DNA of 64,000 nucleotides from Aselliscus stoliczkanus (GCA_033961575.1 CM066728.1:31000352-31064351); one strand, 5' to 3'. Shown: positions 45,289-58,380, numbered from the stretch's first letter. A program made the numbers and translations. Notes: generated from the sequence alone by a model not told the origin.

Positions 45289-48200
45289 AAACATGATTTA
45301 ATAATCAAAAGTTGAGGCTTTATATTATTTGGATGTACACACTATGGGCTAATCCTACGGATAATCAAATCATTTTTGTACCTGGAATATTGTACATGAA
45401 AACTGACAATAATCCATAATTTCAATTAAATTGTAGTTTTAATTATACTTTTATTTTCTTAGCTCTTCAAATAATAAAACGTCAACCAATTAACAACTCA
45501 TCAAACATTGAGACATATACTTATGATTACCTGAGTTCTCAATTACCATGGCCCAGTCCTTGGGGAAAATGTGAAAAGCAAAGCTTATCCAAAAGGAGAC
45601 ACATCTTCCTTGGGCTCTGGTCATTAATTCTCTCCTTCAGAACAGCATGTCCTACTTCTTTGGGACTTAGGTCTAATGAAATCCTCACCAAATGCTATTA
45701 GAATATTCTCACTTTGCAGGTATTGGGAGGAGAGATCACAGAAGATTTGAGGTACTCAGGGAGTTCTCTAGTTCTAACTGTTCTGCTTTTAATCCATTCT
45801 GTTTGGGTTTTGTGTCATTGGAAAATTCGTTTACCCTTTTAGTTAGTAGTTAGAATCTGAAAAATTATATTTCCTCAGTGAAATATTATTTTCATAAAAA
45901 TCAAAGAAGTCTGAAATAAGAAATGATGCATAGAATTTCAGAATAGTTCAGCTTTAATCAACATTCCCATCTACTTCTCAGGATAACAAGGAGCAACTAA
46001 GTATATACCGCTTCTGGCAAACCCTTTTAGTGAGACTAAGGTTGCAGTTATCTGTACCTTAGTTCCCAAACTATGTGAGAAAAAATTTCCTGTCCATTCA
46101 ACATCAATGACCCTTCTCCCCAGCCATGTGAAAGTTTCCTGACAAGGTTTTCAGTGCTGTCTTTAAGTGGAACATTGAGTAAATGCAATTCCATTACCAG
46201 AGTACAGTATGCCTGATTGGCCAAGGCTACAGAAACTTTAGTTAAATTCTTCACCAGGGAAAAAGAAGTACTCATATCCCTTCCCTATAGCTGTAGCTAA
46301 ATCATATAATATGACTTGGCAAGTGTAGATGACATCTCATTATAGTATTTCTGGATTGCAAGGCCCAAAAGAAACTGTCATAAGCCCCTCAAGTCAATCT
46401 GAAAAAGTGCCTTATATATAGCTTCGTTTTTAATGGAAGGAACTAATTGTAATTCAAAGTTCAAAATAATAGTTGTCGAACCTTATGAACAATATTATCG
46501 TGTTTAGCCTTATGAAAAGCACTCACGCACTTTCCAAAGCTTGTTAACGATCACTGAAGCAATCAGAAGCTTTTATAAAATGAAATTAGATGTGTTTCTA
46601 TTGGAGTTACACATCTTCAAGATGTGTTACACACATAGCTACTGAGTTTTGACTGATAATCCTAAGAGAAAAGGTAAGATTTCCTCCAAGGAATATTCCA
46701 AAATAATATATTTTGGAAAGTAAAATGGTAGCCAAAAGTAATGAGTTAACAGCTGATATATAAGTATGCAGTCCATCACCAATAATTAATCACTAACTAA
46801 TATATACAGACTTTATATACAGTGCTTGCGCTCTTGCTCTCCTGTTTTCATGTGTTTAAAAAACAATGCTTAGATGCTAGTTAACAAAGGGATTTTGCTC
46901 TAAAATAATGATAGCAGGCAGAGAAAAACAAAGAAAGGCTTCTCTTCTGTGTGTTAGTTACTAATCAACCTAGTATTTGCTATTGGTCTTTCATAGAAAG
47001 CTGTAATTGTTATTCTGTTTTTGTAGGTGATCATGATGGTTCTTATTTGAAAAATTTCACCTCTTACTCTGATAAAATGTTAAAAGGCAGAGGGGGGGAA
47101 CTCATATATTTGAAATCCCAATGTCCCTGGATGTGTTTATAAAGTATTACAACTATGAAAATTCTGATTACTGATCAAAATTCATATTCTGGAGCAGCCT
47201 TGTTATAATTCACTGTTTCTCTTTGTCTAATCAGAGGATACTGGCAGAGTGATTTGTGCCTTTAGGCAGAATTCTCCTTAGGCCCACCGCTTCTGTTTCT
47301 GTTTGCAGTGGTTTAGTGCATGCCCTGGTTTCTGATTTCATAAAGATTGATAACCTTAAACTGAAACTCAACTTTTCTGGGCCTCTGTCAGCACTGTGTA
47401 AACCTACTGTGCCATATAGATAGTACGCAGGAGGCTTCCATGAGAAACTTTCCTATGAAGCATATTCTATCCACCTCCCCAAACTCTGATAGCTCTCACA
47501 GCTGTTGGCATCACAGACAGCCTTGAATGAGCCTCGCAGGTACCGTATGTCATATAAAAACAAATGACTATTGATTTTTTTCCTCGAGAAAAATACTACC
47601 AGTTACACAATTTGAAAATATTTACAAAATCAAATTGCAGAGTTGGATGTAATGTTGAAAGGTCATCAAGTGTTCAAGGAGTAGCATACCATTGAGGGGT
47701 TCTTTACATGTTTCTTTACATTTGGGACATTGCTTAGAATGGGACCATTATTACTGAAGTTCTCTACAAACGTAACTCTATCACTATCATTTATTAACAA
47801 TGATAGAAATGGTAGAACTTAAAACACGATTCTAATGTGATAGTCCCAATGTTCAGGTAACTTGCAGATATTACAGAAGGAAATAGAAGGCAGAAGTGAT
47901 AAAAGAGGTGGAAAGAGACATATATCTATTAGCAAAGAAATATTAACTATTTGGGGTTTACATATTGCCTAGCCCCAAATAGTGAAATGGTGACTTCAAT
48001 CCTGCCTATTAAAATGTTATCTAATGGTGTTTTCCATTTGTACTGCAATGAATCTTTTAGCAAAAGCAGGTTTATTGCCTGAGTTATCGCAATAATTGGC
48101 TGAACACTGTAATTTGTCTATGGAACACAAGCCAGCACAAGGAAATAAACCTGAAGTAATCATTAGCCGTGAGGGACATCAGCGGTCCTGGCAGCAAGGC

Positions 48201-48344
48201 TTGGTGCCTGTGATGAACAAAGGAATGTGAGGACTAACAATCTTTATTGAAGAGGATCCACCCTACTCTTTGGAGATGACTAAGTATTATCAAGTCCAAG
48301 GGCAGAAAGACAAGCAAAGGGCTTTAAGTTTACTTCTAGCTTCA
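45289..48344. other. Long single-copy stretch
   Basis: About 3 kb without recognised repeats. About 47990-48240 looks like a conserved noncoding element (see findings). No coding region supported. Confidence 0.4.
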
Positions 48345-48500
48345 TCCTTTCATTAATTCACTTCATTTATTCACTTATTCATTTAACGGTTTCTTGTCCT
48401 GCACTTAGTATGTCAGGCTCTGTACAAGGCAACAGTGACATGCAGAGAAAAGATATAGATCCTGTCTTCAAGGTGTTTCCAGTAATTTAAGTAAGGAACT
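48345..48500 (-). mobile_element. L2 3' end, antisense
   Basis: 'cattcatttaacggtttctt' in substance, 'tagtatgtcaggctctgtac' and 'gatcctgtcttcaaggtgtt' follow the antisense L2 3' end. Confidence 0.75.
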
Positions 48501-49861
48501 GAGAAGACAAAAGATAGAAGGATTCACTCAGAACCATGGATCATTTTTGAGCCAAGACAAGACTGGTGTTCAGAATGCAACATGACCATAATCAAAGGGT
48601 TAAGTACAACAGGGTAGACTGCGGTTAACTGAATACCAGAGTTTTGGCTTATTTCCCTGCCCACCACTGACCTCTGTCCTTTCTGATTACAAGTAACAGT
48701 ATAGAAATAATGTAAGAATTGAAACAGTAAATAGGTCAAGAGTGACTTTCTGAAAAAAAAATTATCTCTCTCAAATAGAATATCCTTTTATAAGTGCAAA
48801 GAATATATACATCACAGTCATCTGAGGAAATCTGGATATTTTTTTTGTTTGATGTTTTTTCTAGAAGCTGCAATTCTCAAACTTTTAAGCTATATTATTT
48901 TGTCTATGGAGAAAGCTGTAGGAAGCTTTTCTTTGCAAGATACCATTTCCTGCTCTTTTGCTATGAATAATCAAATTAAATTCAATTTCAATAAATTATG
49001 TTCATTTTTAAAAAGTAAATGATAAATTCTAATTTTTACAATACATTAAGTTGGGCAGGAAAGGGGGTAGATCATATCAATATGGAAAATTTCAGTGAAG
49101 ATTTTCAATTGATACATCATTACCAACATATATATCATTAAATTATAATTCTGTAACTAATGATTACATATTTGAATACAATTTGTTTTTATTCAATAAA
49201 CAATGTGCCAATACTGGTCTATATTCTGAGAAGAAAAAAGTAAGAAAAACAGGGGGAAAAAAATCTTTTCTTTTATAAACTCACATTCAGAAAAGGGGGA
49301 ATATGAAATGCAAATGGATAAATAATAGATAATATGTCACATATTTGGTCTTTATTATCAGAAAGGTTGAGTAACCATTGTAGAATTAAAATAGTTTCAT
49401 GGATTCCTCAGTTTGAAGCAAGATAATCTTACTGCTGAGAATACTCAGCTGGTATTTGACTTCGTTGAGTTGGATTAGTTATGTATGTACAGTGTTTGGG
49501 TACTACTATGAGCGATAGAATTATCTCCCAGTGACTCATATACAGCATTATTATTCAAAATTTACCATGATGACAAGTAAAGGGAGATTTGCCCCCCAAT
49601 TTGAAGATGTTGAAATGTTGTAGATTATACTGAAATAAGGCAATGGTAAATACAGTTCAAAATAAATTGAAATGAATCTCTCATTGAGTTTCATAGTTAA
49701 AAGGAATACAGAGAATCATGTAGCTCAAACTGCTCTTTCTATATACTGAAAATCAAATACATAAGCAAACAACAACAAACAAACTAAGATCCATAAAAGA
49801 TCCATAAAACATCGGGTCAAATGAACATTAAGATGGGATTAAAAATAAGAGGCTATAAAAA
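48501..49861. other. AT-rich DNA, nothing recognised
   Basis: No repeats or genes that I can support. Confidence 0.35.
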
Positions 49862-50640
49862 AGAATTATACACCTTGACCAAATGGGATTTATCCCATTT
49901 CTACAGTAGAAAATTGATTAATATAATCCATCATATCAATAGGCTGAAAAAGAAAAATCACATGATCATATAACGTAGATACAGAAAATAAAATTGAACA
50001 AAATCCAACACAATTCAGGAAAAAATTCTTAGTAAATTAGGAATAGAAGGGAACTACCTCAACTTGATAATGATATCTACAAAATACTTACGGCTAACAT
50101 TATACTTAATGGTGAGAAACCCGAAATTTATACTTAATGGTGAGAAACCCGAAGATCAGGTACAAAGCAAGGATGTCCTTCCCCTCTTACCACTCTTTTT
50201 CTATATCATGCTGGAAGTGGAGGCCAATGCAATAAGAAAAAGAAATAAAAGGTAGTCATACTGAGAATGAAAAAAAATAAAACTGTCTTTGTTCACAGAT
50301 AGCATAATCATCTATGTAGAAAATCTAAACAATTAAATAAACAACAACAAAACCACAAAAAAATCTCAGAACTAATGAACAATTATAACAAGGTTACAGG
50401 ATACAAGGTTAATATGTAAAATCCAATCGCTTTCTTATATGCCAGCAATAAACAGGTGGAATTTGAAAGTAAAAATACAATAACATTTACAATAGCACTT
50501 AAAAAAATGAAACAATTAGGTATAAATCTGAAAAGAATCTATAAGATCTATATAAGGGAAATAACAAGAATCTGATTAAATGAAATCAAAGAAATAAATG
50601 GAGAGATATTCCATGTTTATGGATAGGAAGACTACTTAAC
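49862..50640 (+). mobile_element. L1 ORF2 reverse-transcriptase relic
   Basis: 'tgaccaaatgggatttatcc' (about 49877), 'ttgaacaaaatccaacacaa' (about 49994), 'ctaacattatacttaatggt' (about 50094), 'caaggatgtccttcccctct' (about 50167) and 'ggttacaggatacaaggtta' (about 50392) match the L1 RT domain in order. The catalytic FADD-type motif reads LFTDS here. Stops and a 29 bp tandem duplication confirm decay. The 63-codon frame at 50064-50255 is a remnant. Confidence 0.88.
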
Positions 50641-51137
50641 TACCAACTTTTCACAGCTCAAATGAAATCTAGATGTTAAGAACTATGACTATATTTTTCA
50701 TTTTACTGAATCAGACTGCTGGGGAGTGGGACCCACAATTTTAGGCATAACCTGATGCACAGCCAGGACAAGCAATCACTACCATATATCTACAGTATGC
50801 ACAAACATAACTGCAGTAGCCTTGGAGACTTAAATCATCATCGAAATGAATACCTAGAAAAACAACAATGAAACAAAACAAAAATCCACCTTCTTATTTG
50901 GGCCCTGAACTTAGATCAACTTTTCTCCAATTGTCAGTGAACTTGTTTACATAATTCAGTTGGTGTCTGCATACTATGCCTAGTCAAAGCTCAGTCTGAT
51001 GAAGGTAGGGCTTTCCAGAACTGTTAGATAGTAGCCCCTTCTCTCCTTTGAGACATCTGTAATTCTCCCCTTTCATTTACTCATTTAAATGTCTGCGTCT
51101 CTGAATCAAAGCACTAAAGCAATAAAAGAGCAGGGAA
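50641..51137. other. Unassigned DNA
   Basis: About 50700-50775 ('ttactgaatcagactgctgg', 'ggagtgggacccac') may be a small MER5/MER20-like hAT scrap. Otherwise nothing recognised. Confidence 0.35.
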
Positions 51138-51565
51138 GGGCCGGCTGGTTTTGGGATGTCAGTGGCCCCGGTTCGGATCCCACCTATGAGGGCCAGTGAC
51201 TGCCTTCTATAGCTAACAACAGCTCCACCTAGAACTGGGCTGCAAGCCCTGGTGATGGTGTAGGCTGCAGCCCCTGCTGCAGTGGGCTGCCACAGGCTAC
51301 AGTGTTTGGCCAGCAGCAAACATGAGGAGCTGGCAGCCCTTGTGAGCTGCCAATAGCCGCAGTGAGCGGCCTTCCAGAGGCCAGCGACCGATCTGCCTCA
51401 TCCGGGAAGAGCGCAATGACGATACCAACATGGGCCAGAGAAGCAACGTCCTCCGCAACTAGACTGAAGAACAATAGGACAGCAACTTGTCTGTTCCCCT
51501 TCCCCGATTCCCCAATGCTGTTCCCCATCCCCCAATTCCCCAATAAAATCTTAAAAAAAAAAAAA
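51138..51565 (+). mobile_element. Long composite SINE (Rhin head, VES-like tail), sense
   Basis: Starts 'gggccggctgg' with a ~25 bp deletion in the head (the box A region is missing), reads 'ggccccggttcggatcccac', then the long tail with 'cccctgctgcagtgggctgc', 'gcgcaatgacgataccaaca', 'gcaactagactgaagaacaa' and 'cccccaattccccaataaaa' before an A-tail at 51553-51565. Collinear with the 43.5 kb element. The loss of box A probably makes this copy transcriptionally dead. Target duplication unclear. Confidence 0.87.
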
Positions 51566-52051
51566 TTCAGGGGAAAAAAACCAAAGAAATAAGAAAGAAA
51601 GAAACGTGAAATCAGATTGTGTCATAAAATAAAAAACAATAAATACAAGGAAGGAATACATGTTATAAAAGTGGGAAGAAGATCCATATTAAGTGCAGAG
51701 TTAACTTAAAAAGATCTCTAAAAGGAAACCTTTCAACTTCCATTCATATTGCTCTTTTCTTTTTTTGTCCACATGTGTGGCATAGGTGTTTTCTGAGAGT
51801 GTTTTTAAGCACGTCTTCTATTTTCTGGCAGAATTTCAGAACTGAGCAACTGTTCAGCATGTAAGGAACTTTATTTCTTTGGGAAAAAAAATCAGGAAAG
51901 TGATAGAAATAAAATTGTAGCAAATAATAAAATAGAGACGATAAATTTGGGTTAGAGAAGAGGAACACATATAAGTATATAATGACAGAGAATTCAATGA
52001 AGTTACCAGTGAAAAATATGCAATTACAGAGCTAGAAGGAAAAAGACGTGG
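51566..52051. other. Unassigned DNA
   Basis: No repeats or genes recognised. Confidence 0.3.
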
Positions 52052-52069
52052 TTGAATTCTTTTAATTAA

Positions 52070-52214
52070 TTTTATTTTTTATTTTATTTTTATTTATTTA
52101 TTTATTTATTTATTTATTTTTGAGGGCAGTGCCACTGGCTCTCATATGTGGGACCGAACCGGAGACGCTGGCTTCCCAGGCCAGCGCTTAACCACCGCAC
52201 CACTCAGCCGGTCC
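52070..52214 (-). mobile_element. Rhin-1-like SINE, antisense, (TTTA)n tail
   Basis: T/TTTA tail (52070-52121), then 'gagggcagtgccactggctc' to 'accactcagccggtcc'. Flanks 'ttgaattcttttaattaa' (52052-52069) and 'ttaattcttttaattaa' (52215-52231) are the target duplication. Confidence 0.93.
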
Positions 52215-52274
52215 TTAATTCTTTTAATTAAGAGATTTCATAACTTATACCAAGATTCGTCAAATAATAACAAA

Positions 52275-52455
52275 AGTAACCACTACTTATAGAATGAGGC
52301 ATTGTGTTGGGAATATTTATTAAATTTTTATAATAATTCTCTAAAGCACATATAAATCCACATTTTACTGAGGAAGTACTTAAATAATGCTCAGAGATGT
52401 TAAGTAATTTGTCTGCTTCTTGTTAAAAGCAGCAGCACCAAGACCAGAGTAGATC
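52275..52455 (-). mobile_element. MIR SINE, antisense
   Basis: 'ataataattctctaaagcac', 'cattttactgaggaagtact', 'aatgctcagagatgttaagt' and 'aatttgtctgcttcttgtta' follow the antisense MIR core. Confidence 0.8.
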
Positions 52456-52699
52456 AAACCTGTGTGGACAGAACCTTTGAAACGGACAAAGAACTTGTCT
52501 TATGAGACCCATAATGCAGTTACCAGAAGAAAGGTAGTGGGTGCACTGAAGCAGACTGGAATGTTTTGTTCAGTACACAGTAGCCTGTACTCTACCATGG
52601 GCTCTCAGTAGAAATGGCCACTTCTAAGTCATTAACACTGATGTAGAATAGGCTGAGTCAGACACAAGGGTAAATCAGAGGAGGACTATAATTCAATCT

Positions 52700-53995
52700 T
52701 TCAAAATGAGCTAAACTGGTTTTAAAATGTTAAATGATTTGAAAGGCAACCTAAACCAGAATTGGAAAAACATTCAGAAGTGAAATAATAGAATTCAGGA
52801 AAGAGCTTGAAAACTTGTTTTAGAATTGAAGACTAAACTAGGAAAAGACACAAGAGCATATTATAAGCATAATAGGTAATATAAAAACAGAAAGTAAAAA
52901 GAAAAACGTTTTAAAAATCAAAGAGAAATGGAAAAGATACATAAAAGATATGAGAAAAGGCAACAAATGTAGCAGAGAGACAAAATTATTCAAAACACAT
53001 TTTGTGATTTTGTGAAAAAGAAGTCTACATCAAAGAACAAAATACTAAAAGTTGTAACCACAAGAAAACTCTCCTAAGATTATATTAAAAAAGAAGACTT
53101 GAAACTACAACTTGAAGGAATACAACACAGATAATAGACCAATAGATCCAGAATTGCCAACAGTGAAACATGTTCTGGCAAAACAACTGGAATTAAAACA
53201 GAAAAATACTGTGGATGTACAATAAAAACACTTACAAAGGAAAGCAAAATAGATTGTCATCATATTGTTCAATAACAATACTTTATGTCAGAAAATAAGG
53301 GAGGAACATACTCGTACTTATGATACCTACGAAAAGGAAATGAATGTGAACCTAGCATTTGATCCGATCACAACGACTTTTGACATTAAAACCTTCAGAT
53401 AAATTGTTATGACAACGAAATATTTAGGACATTGTTTCCTTTGTAAAGAATTTGCTAGAGAATGAATTTTAGACAACAAAAGAAATGGAGAAACTACAAG
53501 ATGTCTGTTAGTGAGTATTTCATATATATTTACCTGTAGGACTGTGAATAAATATGGTTTTAACAGATGAATTATAACATAGAGCACCTATATGTTCTCA
53601 CAATATAGATACAGCAATCTATCACAATTGGGGAGGATTAAAAGAATATATAAAAAATTGGGGCCGGCCAAGTGGCGCGGTGGTTAAACGCTGGCTTGGG
53701 AAGCCAGCGGCCCGGTTCGGTTCCACATATGAGGGCCAGTGATACTGCCCTCAAAAAAAAAAAAAAAAAATTGGATAAGAAGCTTACTACTATCTTATAA
53801 ATATTACCTGGGATTCAAAGGACATTACTTCAAATCATTTTGGGAGAGAAAAAAATCAAAAAATAATAATAAATGTAAAAACAAGTTCTCTCCAGGGAAA
53901 AAGACATTGTGAGGGCCTAATCCCACTTGGGGGAGAGCAGGAATTCCTGTAACATTATCTTCCTTTCTATTTCAAGGAAAAAGAAAACAAACAAA
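52700..53995 (+). mobile_element. HAL1 (half-L1) relic
   Basis: Landmarks in HAL1 order: 'cattcagaagtgaaataata' (about 52771), 'aggaaagagcttgaaaactt' (about 52798), 'agaaatggaaaagatacata' (about 52924), 'caataacaatactttatgtc' (about 53270), 'ttgctagagaatgaatttta' (about 53451). HAL1 elements carry only an ORF1-like gene. No intact frame remains, and a SINE sits inside at 53.66 kb. Confidence 0.75.
53661..53769 (+). mobile_element. Rhin-1-like SINE
   Basis: Full monomer 'gggccggccaagtggcgcgg' to 'actgccctc' with a long A-tail. Flanks 'aaaaaattgg' before and after suggest a ~10 bp duplication. Inserted in the HAL1 relic. Confidence 0.92.
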
Positions 53996-55564
53996 CAAAG
54001 AGCATAGTAAACAGGGGTCAGTGATTTAAACAAAACAAAAAAAAAAGTGAATTAGGAATGCTATAGCCAAGGAAGGAGATAGGAAGCAAGTGAAAACAAG
54101 ACAAAACAAAACAAAAATATATGACTGGGAAACCTCTTCTGATAGCCACAGCACTAAGACACAAGCCAACTAAAAGACTGAGATTTAACCAGAAAATCAT
54201 AGAATGCTCTCTCAGAAAAAAAAGAGTAAATTCCTCCTTACTCTGTTCTTGGTTCTTTTTAAATCTCTCAAGGGATTGGATGATTGCTTGGATTGGATAA
54301 GCTATGAGCCCAGGTTTAAATACTAATCTCATCCAGACACCCTCACAATCACACCCAGAAATAATGTATAATCCGGTCTCTCCAAACTAGTCAAGTTAAC
54401 ACTTAAAATTAACCATTGTAGGAGCTCTCATAATATCTCAATTTTCTCTATATCTAAATCTATCCTAAAGATAAAAGTGTTTTTTCTTTTAAGAATTAAG
54501 AAACATATTAGCCAATTAAAATGCATGGGGTTTAATTTGATTCTGATGTTTTACAAACTATGACGTTTATAAAGCAATTAAAATTTTGAATACAGATGGG
54601 CCATTATTTTTTGTTAATGTTTTGGATAACACAGTATTTTATTATTTTTTTTTTTAAAGAGAATACCTTGTTATAAAAATGCAAACTGAAATATATATTG
54701 GTGAATTAATTGAATGTCATAGACATACTGTGAATTAGGAATGGAAGAGAAAAAGTAGGATATGGATGAAACAGGATTGGCAGAAGTGAAGGTGGCTTGC
54801 TTTGGGTTATGGATGCACAGGACTGGCTCATGGCCCTGTTCTGATTTTTTATATAGACATCAATCAAATGAAAGGTTAAAAAAAAAAGAGTCTCAGGCGG
54901 AAACATGCATAATTTCTTCACTGTTGGTGTGAAGGCTTAAGAGTAAATAAAAAAGAGGGAGTGAATTTCCCTCAAAGTTAATAAAGAGCAGTTTAGTAAA
55001 AACACTTCAAAATTTCACAGACCTGGATTCTTGAAATGTATTAATTTCATTATCCTTCCCAACAACAACGAAGTGTCTTTGTTAACAGACTATCTGAGTG
55101 CTGACCTTGTCGCTACCTTGCACTACTCTCTGCTTAAGGCACAGATCCTGAAATAAAGAACAGAAATATGTACAGACAGAAAAGAAGAAGGCAGCACCAA
55201 AAAATACTGAATTAAACCAGTGGGTGGCAAGCAGCAATTGGGTGCATGTGTCGGACTGCGAGGTAACATCACAGGAGCTGTGTGTGGAGCAAGACGAATC
55301 ATGGGACTCAGGCACAGAATATTCCACCGCTTCGAAAGCATTATGTATAGCGAGTAAAGGGCTATCTTAAAGAATAAGACTTATTGTATAGATAAGCTGA
55401 AAGTGTAAATGGATCATAAAAATAAATGTCATCTCTTCTTTTGTCCTAATCAGTAAAGCCACTCTTTAAAGATAGACATAATATACTTATTAAGATATCT
55501 ATGAAACTACAGATGGCTAGACACAACAGGGTAGGTAGATACATAGAAATGAACAGGGGAAGGA
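53996..55564. other. Single-copy DNA, no gene recognised
   Basis: About 54230-54420 ('gggattggatgattgcttgg', 'ctaatctcatccagacaccc', 'gtcaagttaacacttaaaat') resembles an old mammalian interspersed repeat I cannot place. Minus-strand frames at 54018-54332 (104 codons) and 55082-55327 (81 codons) show no known domain; the latter has one hydrophobic stretch but no supporting gene structure. Confidence 0.35.
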
Positions 55565-56070
55565 AAAACCTGAGCCCCGATTAGAAAGCCCCTTTTTGCA
55601 GATCCTACTTGGGTCAAGACCCCTGAGCTGCCCAGCAGGACTCCAGGCTGACACATACCTCTAAATCGAAGAGATGTGTTAAAAGTCAGAAAAGGGGGAA
55701 CTCATCCTGTTCGTCAGGATCACCAATACCTAACTAGCCCAACAGGGTTTCAGGTTTACACATACCCAGAGGGGATATGCTTACATAGGCCCCTAAGTCA
55801 AAGAAATACATTGCTAAATGCCAGAGGACTAGGCACCTCAGAGGGAGAAAGAGAGATACGGGACAGGGGGAGGCAATTTTATCCATAGAAATAAAGGCCT
55901 TTGCACAATGTAAGGTGGGACTGCATCCCTCTATTGGGTCAGCCTGCTCCATGTCTCAGAGTATACTCTCTTTTACTAATAAACTTCTGCTATTCATGCT
56001 GCACAAACTGCAAACTGTCTCTTGATTGAAATCTTTCCTTCAAGAAGACAAGGCCAAGATGTTCAACATC
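55565..56070 (+). mobile_element. ERV1-like solo LTR
   Basis: A U3-like region rich in short direct repeats ('aactc...ccaggctgacacatacc' and 'caggtttacacatacccaga' types) is followed by 'ctattgggtcagcctgctcc', a polyadenylation signal in 'ttttactaataaacttctgc' (about 55972-55991) and a U5-like 'ctgtctcttgattgaaatct'. This arrangement is typical of gammaretrovirus-related (class I) LTRs. No internal viral gene is seen, so it is a solo LTR. Ends are approximate and no target duplication was identified. Confidence 0.7.
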
Positions 56071-58380
56071 ATTTCCAGTAACAGACACACCACACACATA
56101 CATTATTTTGCATTATAATAAAATCAAGAAGAACACATATCAAATGTGCACATCATTCTTAGAACTAAGTGAAGATTTTGGAGGAAAATAGATCCTTTAT
56201 GAAAGAAGGCTCTCAGGTGTAACTGAAATTCAAGTTGTATAATAAAAAGAGGTTTAAAACTATTCTGGCTTTAAGCTTTTTATAAGTCATTAATATATAC
56301 CACTTCAAGTCACTTCAAATTAAGGATTCCAGCAGTTAAGCTCACATTTTCCTTGCTTCAAAAGAAGAATAAAAATGTGGGACAAAAAAATATTAAAATA
56401 AGCATTTCGGTACTGAAATGCAGGCACACAGGGCAAGAAACATAAGAGAATACAAAAAAATACTGAATTGAAATTCTGTGGTTCTGCAGATGTCATCTCT
56501 CTTCTGTAATTTTTAGCTTTGTGGAGATTAGTAATGGTTGAAGGTGTGTAAAATTGTAAACCATGTTGAACAAAGGGAACAAGACTCTATGTGGATGACA
56601 TGGACGCCAGAGATATGGGACAGTCACTAGCTGACTCTGAGTAGGGCCTCTGAATGGAGCCATTTCCATGTGGAAGGAGAAATGGACAGCTCTTACAGTG
56701 ATTTATTCAATGAGATATTTGGGGGACCATTTGTAATTTAAATTCATATGTCACCGAGGTTGCATTTTGTTCTGTGTTAGAGGATATCCACATAGATTTC
56801 TACACTATGTGCTAATATTTATGAGCATGGAGGACTTTAAACATAAGTTCTGATAGCCAAAATTGTTTCCAGTGTGAGTTTTCCATCTCAAAAAAAGTAT
56901 GTGGACTAAAACATGGCAATGGGTAGTTTGAGCTCTAGAGATTAAGAGAATAATGTTTTCTGAAACACTTGGGAGTCCAGATACAGTAATAAACATTATT
57001 GTGATAGAAATCATGTGAAATTATATTATCAAAAAGATATAAGAAAGATATGGACACATGAAGGATTAACTATGCGAAAAGGAAACAAAATATGGGGAAA
57101 GAGGTAAAATGATTCAATGTTGATTTTGTTGCCAAGAGTTTCAGTTATTACACAAACAAAACGCAGTACACATAATGGATTCAGTGATTGCTAAAATTTT
57201 TAATACATTGCCTCAAGGTATCTTACTGAAATTTTAACTCAAATTGGTTTGAACATAAACACTATCACCTCATAAAAACTGTAAGTTTGGCCAAGAGAAG
57301 ATAAACTAAGAACACTGACAAAGTCAAGGCAAATGAAGTGATTAGAACTGTAAAGACATAAAAATCAATATTTGGCTGATTTTTCCTTGCAAGTGTTTGC
57401 TTAGTCTATAAGATATTTCATGGGTGATAGTTCCCTCCTCCTTTCATAAAAATACTTTGGTAGAAGAGGTAATATGCAGACTAACCACAGTAGATGCAGT
57501 CATAGTCTCCTTCTGTTCCGGTGATCATGAAGTTCATAAGAAGTAAGCAGCATGTGCAATTGTAGACAAAAGTAGGAAAGAAAATCATCCCCCAGATGGC
57601 AAGAAGATTTCATAAGGATAAACACGAATCCTCATGTGAGATATGTGAAGAAAACTTAGAAGTGGAAATGTGAGCCCTTATCCTCTCTGCATACGAGACA
57701 AAATCAAATGTATTTCTAAATTCAAAAATGGCTGCATTCAAGTGAAATGACTTAGGAGACCAAAAATCATGGTTGGTTAAAGAACCAGGATTTAGTCCAG
57801 AGAAAAGTCTGTAAATAATTAATTCATAAAGGAATAAGAAATATCTTCAAGAGAGGAAGTGACATCAACACAGTTGATTCGGAAGCCTTTTCTGGTTCAG
57901 TAATATTCCACAAACATTGCTGGTGCATAGCTCCCCACCTTCTTCTCTTCTTATAGCGAGCTGCCTAGAGTAAGGAAAGATCCCTTACTTGCTGACTTAA
58001 AGATCCCTTACAGGGCAGACTTGCTGGAGATGGTGTTAAAGAGAATGTTGCAAAGAAGCTGAGTAAGAAAAATTTTCACTGCAATTTGAGAAGGTGTAGT
58101 AGATATATAAGGGCAAGAAATAAATTATGGTCCAGAGTTAGGCTCCCCTAAAATGGTGTTAAGAGACCACTTTTATTTTTTAATACCATAAAAATAAATG
58201 AAGGACTACAGACGGTGCTACTTGAAGTAACTCACTATAATATTTCTCATTCTAAAAGTTAGGTTGTAAGTAATAATTTCATCATCTAACTCAAATTTTC
58301 CACATCTAGCTGTAAGATAAAGGTTATAAACTGGCAGGTCATGAATAAGTCTGGCCCATCTGATAAGCCAACAATTAAAA
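56071..58380. other. Single-copy DNA, no gene recognised
   Basis: No repeats recognised over about 2.3 kb. A minus-strand reading at 57481-57600 encodes a hydrophobic, Cys-rich C-terminal-looking stretch (see findings) but is too short to call. Confidence 0.35.

Noticed and set aside
55082..55341. Possible small membrane-protein gene on the minus strand (81 codons)
   Set aside because: One hydrophobic segment, but no homologue recognised, an overlapping alternative frame and no exon or promoter evidence.
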